A stretch of 64,000 bases of DNA from Salinivirgaceae bacterium (lineage in GTDB: Bacteria; Bacteroidota; Bacteroidia; Bacteroidales; SZUA-534), in assembly GCA_017557605.1 (NCBI GenBank), contig JAFYYJ010000061.1, forward strand, positions 1 to 64,000. Direction: 5' to 3'. Made by a program: the position numbers and the translations under genes. The notes below the pieces were generated by a model. The model did no database searches, had not been told where the DNA came from, and saw only the letters and a list, made by a program, of their open reading frames with translations. Below, piece by piece: positions 33,143 through 43,500 of the stretch. The first letter of the stretch is position 1. Every line of letters begins with the position of its first letter.

Positions 33143-34165
33143 TTATCCAATAACCACGCGAGTCCAGTTGTGCTTGTCAGGCTCGGTACCGTATTGGATA
33201 CCACGCAGCAAGTTGTAAAGCTTCGTCGAAACCGGACCCGGTTTGCCGTCCTTCGAGAAGACGAAAGTCTTTTTCTGCTCAAGGTCGTCAATCTTCGAGA
33301 TTGGCGAGATAACGGCTGCTGTTCCGCAAGCTCCTGCCTCTTCGAATGTAGCAAGTTCCTCTTCAGGAATTTGGCGGCGCTCAACCGTCATTCCAAGGTC
33401 CTCAGCAAGCTGCATAAGGCTCTTGTTTGTGATTGACGGCAGAATCGAACTTGATTTTGGTGTTACGTAAGTGTTATTCTTGATACCGAAGAAGTTGGCC
33501 GCACCGCACTCATCCATATATTTTTTCTCTTTTGCATCGAGATAGAACTCGCAGGCATAGCCCAGGTCGTGAGCCATTTTGTTGGCGCGCAAGCTGGCAG
33601 CGTAGTTACCACCAACCTTGTAGATACCTGTGCCGAGCGGAGCCGAGCGGTCGAACTCGCGGATAATCACATATGGGTTGCAGGCAAAACCGCCTTTGAA
33701 GTACGGTCCAACCGGAGTGGCGAAAATCAGGAACAGATATTCCGAAGCCGGATGAACACCCACTTGTGCGCTTGTGCCGACAAGCAGCGGACGCAGATAG
33801 AGAGTGGCGCCAGTCTCGTAAGGCGGAATGAAACGCTCGTTGAGGCGGACCACCATATCAATCATCTCATTGAATTTTTCTGTCGAAATTTCGGGCATCA
33901 AAATGCCGCGGCAGGTCGATTGCAGACGGGCTGCGTTCTCGTCAGAACGGAAGACTCGCACCTTGCCGTCGGGGCAACGGTATGCCTTCAAGCCTTCAAA
34001 GGCTTCCTGTCCGTAGTGTAGGCAGGTGGCAGCCATGTGCATCGGGATTGTTTCTTCGGAGCAAACTTCAATTTCGCCCCATTTGCCGTCGCGATAGTAG
34101 CAACGAACATTGTAGTCAGTCTTTCTGTAGCCAAATCCTATGTTGGCCCAATCAATGTTTTCCAT
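33143..34165 (-). CDS. ilvE: Branched-chain-amino-acid aminotransferase
   Basis: 340 aa, fold-type IV PLP enzyme. YGQEAFEGLKAYR (51-63) is the conserved N-terminal motif, and K183 in GTGIYKVGGNYAAS is the expected PLP Schiff-base lysine. Length and motifs fit the longer (BCAT type, about 340-360 aa) subgroup. It performs the last step of leucine, isoleucine and valine synthesis or the first of their breakdown, with 2-oxoglutarate/glutamate. A single-gene unit, terminated by the hairpin at 33093-33122. Confidence 0.95.
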   Translation of the reverse strand: MENIDWANIGFGYRKTDYNVRCYYRDGKWGEIEVCSEETIPMHMAATCLHYGQEAFEGLKAYRCPDGKVRVFRSDENAARLQSTCRGILMPEISTEKFNEMIDMVVRLNERFIPPYETGATLYLRPLLVGTSAQVGVHPASEYLFLIFATPVGPYFKGGFACNPYVIIREFDRSAPLGTGIYKVGGNYAASLRANKMAHDLGYACEFYLDAKEKKYMDECGAANFFGIKNNTYVTPKSSSILPSITNKSLMQLAEDLGMTVERRQIPEEELATFEEAGACGTAAVISPISKIDDLEQKKTFVFSKDGKPGPVSTKLYNLLRGIQYGTEPDKHNWTRVVIG

Positions 34166-34249
34166 AACTTAAATATTAGTTCTTCTGAAAAAATCAACCA
34201 AAATTAGAAATTGTAATAATACGAACAACGGAAAAAGTTCAAAATAAAG

Positions 34250-34268
34250 CCGAAGGACATTCCTTCGG
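34250..34268 (-). terminator. Terminator after uvrC
   Basis: CCGAAGGA (34250-34257) pairs with TCCTTCGG (34261-34268) over a 3-nt loop, followed on the minus strand by CTTTATTTT. It ends the ruvA-sprA-porQ-uvrC transcript just before the ilvE promoter region. Confidence 0.7.
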
Positions 34269-34282
34269 TTGTTGGAAAAGCT

Positions 34283-36097
34283 CTAAGCTTTGGGGTGAAA
34301 ATGGTTGAAAACCAACACGGCCTTTGCGTGTCCGACTATTTTTTCGAGAACTTCAAGCGAAGTCTCACGCATCGCATCAACAGTCTTCAACTCATTGAAA
34401 AGCGCCTCTTTGGTTTTGTCGCCGATGCCTTTCACCGAGTCCAATTCCGACACAAGGAATGCCTTTGAGCGCTTGTCGCGGTGGAAAGTGATGCCGAATC
34501 GGTGTGACTCGTTACGCACGTTCTGCAGAACTTTCAGAGTCTCGCTGTTCTTGTCTAGATAAAGCGGCACTGGGTCGCCCGGATAGTAAAGTTCCTCAAG
34601 GCGTTTGGCTATGCCGATAACAGCTATCTTTCCCATTAGGCCAAGTCGGCTCAGGCTGTTGACAGCCGCGCCCAACTGGCCTTTGCCGCCGTCAATCAGA
34701 ATCAGCTGTGGCAACTCATTGCCCTCCTCAAGCTGGCGGCTATAACGACGGTAGATTATCTCCTCCATTGAGGCGAAGTCGTTGGCGCCCACCACGGTTT
34801 TAATGTTGAAATGGCGGTAGTCGCGCTTGCTGGGTTTGCCGTTGCGGAACACCACACACGATGCTACCGGATTGGTTCCTTGAATGTTAGAGTTGTCGAA
34901 ACCCTCAATCAGAACAGGACACTCTTTCAACCGCAAATCTTTTTTCATTGTCTCCATAATGCGCTCGGTGCGTTTTTCGGGGTTGCGGTTAAGCTGTTGT
35001 TTCAGTTTTTCGTGTTTGTAAGTCAGGGCGTTACGCTGGCTCAATTCAAGAAGTTTTTTCTTGTCGCCGCGCTGCGGAATGGTAAATGTGATATTGTCGA
35101 GCTCGAAATCCAAATCGAACGGCACAATTATCTCGTGCGATGTGCTCAGATAACGCTCCCGCGCTTCCTGAATGACCGATAGAAGTGTCGATTCCTTGTC
35201 TTCCTCAATGTGTTTTTGCATCTCGAAAGTGTGTACCTGCACAATAGCGCCGTTCACCACTTTCATAAAATTGATATAGGCGCAATCGTCATCATCGATA
35301 ATCGAAAAGACATCGACATTATGGATTGTCGGGCTGACAATAGTCGATTTGCTTTGAAACTCCGACAGCTTGTCAATTTTATTTTTAATCTGTTGAGCCT
35401 CTTCAAATTTATAATCCTTACTTAAAGCATTCATTTTAGTTTTCAGAAGCTCGATAACAGCATTCGAGTTGCCTTTTAAAATCTCTTTGATGTTCGAAAC
35501 AGCCTCAGCGTAGTCTTCCTCGGTCTGCCGCCCTTCGCAAGGGCCAAGGCAGTTGCCAATATGATGCTCAAGACAGATTTTGTATTTGCCTTTTTCAATC
35601 GCATCGCGGCTTAAGTTGAGCGCGCATGTGCGTATAGGATAAAGCTGGCGGATAAGTTCTAACAACGTTTTTAAGGCGAAACCAGACGTATAAGGGCCAA
35701 AATATGTAGAGCCGTCGCGGACAAAATGGCGCGTTGAGAAAATGCGCGGAAACGGCTCGTTTTTGATGCAAATCCAGGGGTAGGTCTTGTCGTCTTTGAG
35801 CAGCGAATTGTAGCGCGGCTGATATTTCTTAATCAGATTGTTTTCGAGCAGAAGGGCATCTTGCTCTGTGTCGACCACAATGTGCTTAATATCGTTGATG
35901 TTGCGGACCAAAACGCGGATTTTCGCCCGTTCCTGGTATTTGTTGAAGTACGACGATACGCGCCGCTTGAGCCGTTTGGCCTTGCCCACATAGATGATTG
36001 TCCCGTTTTTATCTAAATACTGATAGACGCCGGGGCTCTCTGGCAGAACGGCAACCAATTCCTTCAGGCGGGCGATATGTTGTTCTTCTGTTTCCAA
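34283..36097 (-). CDS. uvrC: Excinuclease ABC subunit C
   Basis: 604 aa, complete. GIY-YIG nuclease domain at the N-terminus (SPGVYQYLDKNGTIIYVGKAK, about 21-41), a UVR motif near 210-240 (LLKTKMNALSKDYKFEEAQ), a UvrC homology/RNase H-like domain (about 375-540, with IEGFDNSNIQGTNPVASCVVF) and C-terminal helix-hairpin-helix (SVKGIGDKTKEALFN, about 556-570). It makes the two incisions in nucleotide-excision repair. It is last in the ruvA-sprA-porQ-NifX-like-uvrC run, with 3 bp to the gene upstream. Confidence 0.97.
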   Translation of the reverse strand: METEEQHIARLKELVAVLPESPGVYQYLDKNGTIIYVGKAKRLKRRVSSYFNKYQERAKIRVLVRNINDIKHIVVDTEQDALLLENNLIKKYQPRYNSLLKDDKTYPWICIKNEPFPRIFSTRHFVRDGSTYFGPYTSGFALKTLLELIRQLYPIRTCALNLSRDAIEKGKYKICLEHHIGNCLGPCEGRQTEEDYAEAVSNIKEILKGNSNAVIELLKTKMNALSKDYKFEEAQQIKNKIDKLSEFQSKSTIVSPTIHNVDVFSIIDDDDCAYINFMKVVNGAIVQVHTFEMQKHIEEDKESTLLSVIQEARERYLSTSHEIIVPFDLDFELDNITFTIPQRGDKKKLLELSQRNALTYKHEKLKQQLNRNPEKRTERIMETMKKDLRLKECPVLIEGFDNSNIQGTNPVASCVVFRNGKPSKRDYRHFNIKTVVGANDFASMEEIIYRRYSRQLEEGNELPQLILIDGGKGQLGAAVNSLSRLGLMGKIAVIGIAKRLEELYYPGDPVPLYLDKNSETLKVLQNVRNESHRFGITFHRDKRSKAFLVSELDSVKGIGDKTKEALFNELKTVDAMRETSLEVLEKIVGHAKAVLVFNHFHPKA

Positions 36098-36100
36098 TTA

Positions 36101-36448
36101 TCAATGGCATTCATGATGCGCGCAAGTAAGGCCTGAGTCGGTGAGATTTCCGGCAATAAAGGCGGCAACGGTATCTTCAACGGCGCCCGAGCATCCGCGT
36201 ATTATTTTGATATTATGCACATTAAGTTTCTCTATAGCTCCATTGCCAATGTTTCCGGCCAGCATCATAGTAATGCCCATTTGCTGCAATGTACCGGCAA
36301 TATTGCTTTTGCATCCGCACCCTTGTGGCGAAGGCAAGGTTTCTTTGCTGATAATCTGTTGGTTATCCACTGTAAAAATAGTGTATTCGGCGCAGTGTCC
36401 GAAATGGTCATCAACGCGGCCGTCGCGAGTTGGAATAGCTATTTTCAT
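36101..36448 (-). CDS. NifX/NifB-type dinitrogenase iron-molybdenum cofactor-binding domain protein
   Basis: 115 aa, a stand-alone Nitro_FeMo-Co domain. It starts MKIAIPTRDGRVDDHFGHC, has a Cys-rich CGCK segment near 44-47, MLAGNIGNGAIEKL (about 62-75) and a CAHHECH tail. Such small proteins occur widely outside nitrogen fixation and are thought to bind metal clusters. No other nif gene is nearby, and it sits between porQ and uvrC in the same transcript. Function unknown. Confidence 0.85.
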   Translation of the reverse strand: MKIAIPTRDGRVDDHFGHCAEYTIFTVDNQQIISKETLPSPQGCGCKSNIAGTLQQMGITMMLAGNIGNGAIEKLNVHNIKIIRGCSGAVEDTVAAFIAGNLTDSGLTCAHHECH

Positions 36449-36479
36449 ATTAGTATGATTTAAAATTTATTACGATGAG

Positions 36480-37535
36480 TTATTTCGGCAAATTGATTAA
36501 CAGCGAGAAGTGGTTTGAGCGGCCTCCAAGTGTGTAGCAAGCGTTGGCATATTCAATGCTGAATCGTTTGAGCCGTAGCCCGAAACCAAGCGACACTCCG
36601 GCCATTCCTGGCGAATTGCTCAACTTCAGCTCCTGACGCCGTTTGTAGTTGAATCCCACACGTGCGTTGAAGGATTTATCGGGGAATAATTCAACTCCTA
36701 AAACGCAATGGCGCAGACAGTTATCGATAAAATCCGGAAGCTTGTTACTGTTGTCCTCAACTTCCGAATCCATATCGGGCATGTTGGCTTTTTGCGGCTT
36801 CAAGTTGAATTTCTGCATCTGTTGCAAAACCAGCGACATACGGAATGGTGCGTGCTCAAGTTGGTGACTAATCGAGGCCAGAATCTCAAACGGAGTGTCG
36901 GCATAGTTGCCGTCGTAGGAAACAATCTGCGCGCCAAAATTGCGCAACAGAATCGATGCTGCGGTGTTGCCGTTGCGGAATCTGTAGGCCGCAGAAACAT
37001 CGGCAAGCAAACCCATTGAAAAATAGCCGCCAAGGCTCGAAAAAGCCGGCTTAACAGTGGCTCCTATCGAAAAGCAGGAATCGAAATGCTGGCAGTATGA
37101 CAGGCGGACGGCCCACTCGTTTGACGAGAAGCTGCCGGCAGTGTTGCCAAATTCGTCGTATCGGGTGTTTTTGCCGCTGTTCAGATACTGCAATCCGGCA
37201 GCAAGCGTGCCCGGCGCAAATGGTGTATGAAAACTGTAAGCCACATCGGCCACCGATATTCCGGCAACATAATTGACATAATTGACGGCAAGTTTGTTTT
37301 CTGTTTCAGCTGACAAAAACGCCGGATTGGCGGCCGCCAGATTCAAATCGGCTTCGGCAATAGCCTGCGGAACACCGCCCAAGGCTCCAATACGCGCCGA
37401 TGTCGGTAATTCAACAAACTGAAAGACCTTTTTGCCAGACTGCGCCCAAGCTGTAACGGAAAACATCATAACACACGCGGCCAACAAAAAATGTCTGCCA
37501 AGCAAAGTGCGTCCGTTCTGCCGATAAGGTGCCAT
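36480..37535 (-). CDS. porQ: PorV/PorQ-family outer-membrane protein, probably type IX secretion PorQ
   Basis: 351 aa. Signal peptide to about TAWAQ32, then the PorQ-like start FQFVELPTSARIGALGG (about 38-54) and ADLNLAAANPAFLSAETENK (about 62-81). The rest is beta-barrel-like with alternating strands and ends SIEYANACYTLGGRSNHFSLLINLPK. FadL-type PorV and PorQ belong to the type IX attachment complex; PorQ is thought to hold PorZ at the surface. The gene is 3 bp downstream of sprA, the translocon gene, which supports the call. PorV is the alternative, but the length and termini suit PorQ better. Confidence 0.75.
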   Translation of the reverse strand: MAPYRQNGRTLLGRHFLLAACVMMFSVTAWAQSGKKVFQFVELPTSARIGALGGVPQAIAEADLNLAAANPAFLSAETENKLAVNYVNYVAGISVADVAYSFHTPFAPGTLAAGLQYLNSGKNTRYDEFGNTAGSFSSNEWAVRLSYCQHFDSCFSIGATVKPAFSSLGGYFSMGLLADVSAAYRFRNGNTAASILLRNFGAQIVSYDGNYADTPFEILASISHQLEHAPFRMSLVLQQMQKFNLKPQKANMPDMDSEVEDNSNKLPDFIDNCLRHCVLGVELFPDKSFNARVGFNYKRRQELKLSNSPGMAGVSLGFGLRLKRFSIEYANACYTLGGRSNHFSLLINLPK

Positions 37536-37538
37536 TAT

Positions 37539-40500
37539 TTAAAGTTTTGCCAAAGCAATTTTCAGTTCAAATCCGAATTCGGTAGTGCTGTTCCGGTACG
37601 AGTTTGATGTCTTCGGGTTAGTCAGGTCGTAGTCGTAGTAGAGTTTGAGCGTTACTTTTTCGTTCAGCTCATACTCGGCCGACAAACTCATTGCAAGACC
37701 AAGTTGGCCCGATGTTATCTCGTCGGTTTGATAAACAAGGTCGCGGGTTACACTGATGTTGTCGCTGACAGTGAAGTCGGCGCGCAGGTTGAGGTCGCTC
37801 ACAATCTGTTGTCCCTGGCGTGTTTTGAACGGCAGCACAAAATCTTCAATCCGATAGCCGGAACCAATCACATACTCGCGCTTGTGAACTTCAAGCATCT
37901 GGTTGTTGGTTAGGTTCATAGTCATAGTGCGGCTGCGTTTGAACTCCAGTTTCGAGCTCATGCTGCTTTTCCATGTTACATCGACTCCAAACAACGGCGC
38001 AAAAGATTCTGAAACGGCAAACGATGTTAGGTCGTAGTAGGGGACAAACATGCCGGCGTTGACCGAGCTTGTGGCCCATGACAGATTGGCGTATTCGGGA
38101 CGTTTGGCCTGTTCGTAGTTATAGTAGCTGTTGCTGTGGTACGAGCTGATTGAGAATGTGCTTGTGTAGCTGTGCGACAGCGATATAGTCTTGATTCGCT
38201 TCTTGAATATATTGTAGTTGGCAAGTCCGTCGTATTTAACGCGCCAGCCCGGGCGGAAGTGTTTCCAGCTTGTGAAATCCAAACCTGACTCGCGGCCGGT
38301 GTAAGCCAACAGGAACGCTGGAACGGCAATGTCAGGGTTCGATATTGTATAGCCGTCGGGCATCGAATCGGCGTCATACACAGGATTGTACTCGCCAAAA
38401 CTCATCGGGGCGTGTCCGCGGCGCATATCAGCTTGCCGCCAGGCGAATTTGCGCAAGTTGCTGCGGTACTCGGCAAAGGCTTCTGATGATGTGTGCTTCT
38501 CGGTCGGCCGCTTGTCGAAAGCCGTCTTCAGCGACCAAATGTTGATGTTGTATGCGCCTGATTCCAAACGGGTTGAGCGATAGACATCGTACTCGTCGCG
38601 CTTGGGGTTCCAGTTGCCCACATAGTAGTATTCGCTGCTTTTCTTTGTAATTGAGCGCTGTCCGGTAAAGTCTATCTTGAGAGCCTTAACGGGCTGGTAA
38701 GTCGCTTTTATGTCGATGCGCTTCTGATTGGTAGTGAGGAAAGGCTCCACAAGGTCGCGGTTGTTGATGAGCAAGCCGTTGCGGGCTGTACGGTCAGCAA
38801 AGGCGGTATCTTGATAACCGAAGATGAATGGCAGACCCGGATTGGTGCGCAGCTCGGTGAAGCTGTACTTGGGCGTGTATCCTTCTAGTGTCATGGCATT
38901 GGATTCGGTATAGGCGAACGATACGTTTTTGAAGCCCGTAACACCCAGAACGACACCTTCCATTACACGGCGGACAGGCGAGTCCTCGGTTGACCGTTTG
39001 CCGCTGATAGTAACAATAGCATTATCGGCGGCTTCTTCCATTTTTACTTTCACGCGGTTACCATTAACTATCTCAAACGATGATTTAAGTGTTTTTCCGC
39101 TTTGCGTAACCTTAACCTGAATGTCTTCTTCGGTGCGCAGGTTGTGAGTTATAGTCTTGGTCTCGCCGGCTTTGGCAGAGAAGTTCTCCTTGCGTGCCGA
39201 CACGGTCTCCATGCGGGTTGCTAAGCGTTTCTCGCGTGTCTGGCGGTATTTCTTGTTTAGCTCGTCGAGTGGCTTGTATTTCTTATACAGATTGTCGAGG
39301 TTGCCTTGTGCGTTTATGGTTATCTGATTGGTGTTGCCGATGCTGTTTCCTGCAAAAAGCGATGTGTCGCGCATCTCAGGTCCGCGGTCCCATTCGTAGG
39401 TTGAGGCGTAGCGCGCCGTCAGCGATGTCCATGCAAAGCCGGGCAACTTGTTGATAGGTACGGTGTACGATGCTGTGAACTTTTGGTTATGCTTGTCTGG
39501 AACACCGCCGTTTAAAACCGACTCCCAGACCTCTTTCTTAAACTGCTCGTATTCAGTGCGGTTGGTTTTGTCTATCAAGCCTTCGGGTTCCTCAATAAGC
39601 GCCATGGTGTTCATCTGCCAGGTGAATTTTATGCCTTTCGACAGGTTGTATTTGATGCTGAACTCGCGCTCCCAGTCGAACCGTTTGTCACAGGTTGGCG
39701 TGTATTCTTCGCCTTCCGATGTTATGTTTAGGTTGGTGTTGCGCAACAGCGTCTGGTTGTATTCGCGCTCAACGCCCGTGCGCCATGCTATCTGTGCCGG
39801 AGCCAGATAGAAGTTGAAATCGCCGATAATTCGCAGATATGGCTTCTTCAAAACCTTTACGTTTTTGAACGGCTCAATGGCTTTGGGCTGGTTATTGAAC
39901 GTGTAATTGAGCGAGCCGGTGTGCGTCTTGGTGTTGTCGTAGGCGGTGCTGTAGTCGTTGTAGTTCTTCTCAACGTAGGCATAGCTTGCACTGAAGTTCT
40001 GCGGTGAGTAGAAGTGTGTCTTATTGCTTTTTTTCTTTTCAGGCTTTTTCTCTTCGCCGTTGTCGGCTTTCTTCTCTTTTTTGACAGCTTGTTTCTTGGT
40101 GCGGCCTCCGTAACCAACATTTGTGAAGCTGATGCTCTTGCGCTCGGTAAGTTCTTGAATGTCTTTCAGATACTCTTTCTTCTCCTTTGGCGTCATCTTT
40201 TTTGTGGCCTCTTTGATTTTGACATCGGGGTCGAACGGGTTATACTCTGGATTGACAGCCGTTCGTGAGTAGCTCATAAACATCGGTAGGCGCACATTCA
40301 GGTCTTTAGGCAGAAGTTTGCCAAGCTCGAAGTTAGCTGCAACATCAAGTTGTTTTGTCTGTTCTTTCGAGCGTTCCGATGTTGATTGCTCAATGCTTCC
40401 GAAACCAGCCTGTGTGGTACTTCCGGCCATATTGACATTACCAAAATCGGCCAGTTTAAGGTTCATTCCGCCCTGCACGGCCCAGCCACCGCTCTCGTCG

Positions 40501-43500
40501 AAATCAGTTAGGCGGAGCTCGTTTATCCAAATCTCGATTGATTTGCTGCGGCCGTCGTCGTTCGAGCGGAAAGGATTGGTTTTAGCCAGAGGGTTGCGCA
40601 CGCCAATCATAAGTGATTTGACAAGCGCGATGTTAGGGTTGCCCACAACGGTTATCCGGCGCTTTGAGTGCCCCGATGTGGTTGTTACAACGTATGGCAG
40701 TGACTGCGATACCGACGGGTTTCCGGCCGAAATCTCAGCGTTGCGTTCAAGTTTGGCATCAACAAGTTCCTGGAAGATAATCTCCATGTTGTTTTCCTCG
40801 GGCCATACAAGCTCGCGGTTCTGTTTATTGTCGGGGTAAGGCCGCGACGTCCACCACGGCGTCAGTTTCAGCGGCACCTCATATTCGTAGTAGTTCTCCG
40901 TATAGTCCTGGCCAATGCGGATGAAGCATGTTACCTCATCGTCATCGAGCGAGGTTTCGTCATCAACCGCTTCGGCATGGATGAACATCTTCAATTTCTT
41001 ATAGTTACGCATATCGACGTTCGTTGTCTTGTAAACCGATTTCGAATAGCCGTCGGCCAAATCGACAACCTTCATCGACATACTCTGCTCGTTCAGCTCC
41101 ACAAGCTGTGTCTGCGACGGGTCCTGTTCGCGTGTCACGCCCGGAGGCAGCAAATAGTTGACCGGTGTGCGGCTGCCGTTCTCCTCAATGTTGATTGTCG
41201 ACATGCTGAACGCGGCGGCGGCATCGTCGTTGTTCTCGGTGGTGACAAGGCTCTCGCTGCCGTCTTTCAGGTCGTAGTCGTAGGTGAACCAGTCGCTCTT
41301 GACAAGATTCAGCGTGGCGAAGCGCAGCACAACTTTCTCTCTCCAGCCGTGCAGGAACATACGCATAAAGCGGATTGACGTAAAGTCCTCAATGTTACCA
41401 ATCTGCTGGCGCTCGTTAGAGCTGAGCGGAATGCGGAACAAATACCACTTGACCGATTTGTGCTCCGAATTGGGCATTGTATTTGTAACGCTGCGCTCAT
41501 CGACAATGTAGTTTGTGCCCACAACCATGTTCTCGCGGCTCAAGTCAACCCGGTATTGGAAGTACGACTCCGACTCGCAAAGCGTGTAATCGCTGTTCAG
41601 GTCCTCAACGTCTGGCATTGATGTTGAGTAGGTTGAGGTGGCACCTGTGCTCACGGGCGAGTTGCCCTCCATGCCGTTGTAGTTCATATAGCGGTCGACA
41701 ATGCCGTAGCCTGCTTCGTCGTAGTCACTGCCTTTGAAGTAATGGTAGTCGTCGCCCGAAGGGTCGTCGTAGAAACTGCGATAGACATCATCGTCAAGCA
41801 CGTTTTTCAGTTCGTCCAAGTAAGACGAGAAGAAAACCTGCTCGTCCGATTGACCGCCGCTGAAAGCCGTACCACTCAATCCGTCGAGGCCGACGTCCTG
41901 ATACCGGCGTTGGTTCTCGTCGTTGACAAAGCTGAGTGTGCTTGTCTGTACAGCCGGCACACGGCCCCAGACAGTAACATCGTAGGTAGCTGGGTCGGGC
42001 GGATAGGTTGTCGGCAGGCCGTTCTCATAGCTTTTACGGCCGTCTTTCAGCACGTCCTCCGATATGTTACCAAAGTTGAAATAGAGTTGTCCGCCAGGGT
42101 TGAGAGAGTCTTCCTCAACGAACGGGTCCATCATCCAGAATTCAAGATAACCGATGTTCGATGTCTCGAAGTTCTTTATGGTTGTCTCGCGCATGATACC
42201 CGCCCATTTGTTTTGCGGATTCATAAAATGGCCAGTCTCGTCATAGTCGTCGATGCTGTAGTTGTAGGGACCGCGCAACGTTGGGTCATAGGCAAGGTCG
42301 AAGGTGGTGAGGTAGAGAGCGTCGCCCGACGACTGGTCGCGGTTGGGGTAGATGTTAAGCTCCGGTACGCGGTAGGCGTTCAGCCTCGACTGCTCGGCTT
42401 TCGACACCGGAGAGCTTGATTGGAACATCAGCGGGTCAATCTTGTACCACGCAAGTTTGGCGCGGTTGAAGCCTGAGCGAAGGTCGCCGTAGAGCGATGC
42501 TTCGCTGAAGATGTTGTCCTGCGGAATGCTGGCAATGCGCCATGCTTCGCGGCTGGTCATGTCATAGTTCGACTCGCTGCTCTCAAAATCGTCGATAAAG
42601 ACCTCGCCGCTCTTGCCCACAGCCTTGTTGTGGCCTGGCACAAGCTGCGCAAACTCGCCTTGTACCGACAACGATGACGGCTCTTTGGTCTCTAGCAATG
42701 GCAGCCAGTCGAGGATTTTTGTAACAAGCGGCAACTCAACTTCATATGAGCCATTCAAACCCCAAATGGTGTTCGAGATAGGGTCTTCGCCAACGTTCAC
42801 TTTGGTGGTGGTTGGTTTCTCAGTCAGGCGCATAACTGTTCCGCCTAAATTAAAGCGGTCGCTGAAGCGGTAGTCGAGGTGGGTACCCAATAGCGTTTTG
42901 GTCATCAGGTTGAAGTCAGAGTTGCTTTCGAGGTTCACTTTTATCGGCGTGCCCGACACCAGATAGCTCTCGTTGATGATTTTGACGCGCCCCATGCTGT
43001 AATCGACCGTGTAATCGACATTCTCGACAAGCGTAATACCGCCAGCCGTTACTGTCACCGAGCCTTGCGGAATGTTGAATGAGTTGAGGATAATCTCGGA
43101 GCCACCAGCTGATTTGTACGAGCCTTTCAGGTAGAATTTGTTTTTGGCTGTCATCTGTATGGCCTTGTACTGGGTGGAGTCGTACAATTCCTGGAACACA
43201 AACTCTTTCGACTGGGCATCGCCGCCCAAAGTATCGTGCAAGTGACCGCCAAATGGCTCAACAACAGGAAAATAGATGCGTCCGTTGGTGGCGTTGACTG
43301 TTATGCCGTTCACAAAGTCGAAGAAACCGTTGCCGCCTTTCACGTAGTTGTTTTTGCTGTCAAGGTTGTCGAGGCCCATAAGGTTGAGCAGCTTGGTGTT
43401 TTTTATCTCGTTAGACAGATAGGCGTTCGACAGCTTGCGCACCCGCGATTTGTTGTTGTAATACTCAACTTCAAGCACAAAATCATCGCGGTTGAGCTGA

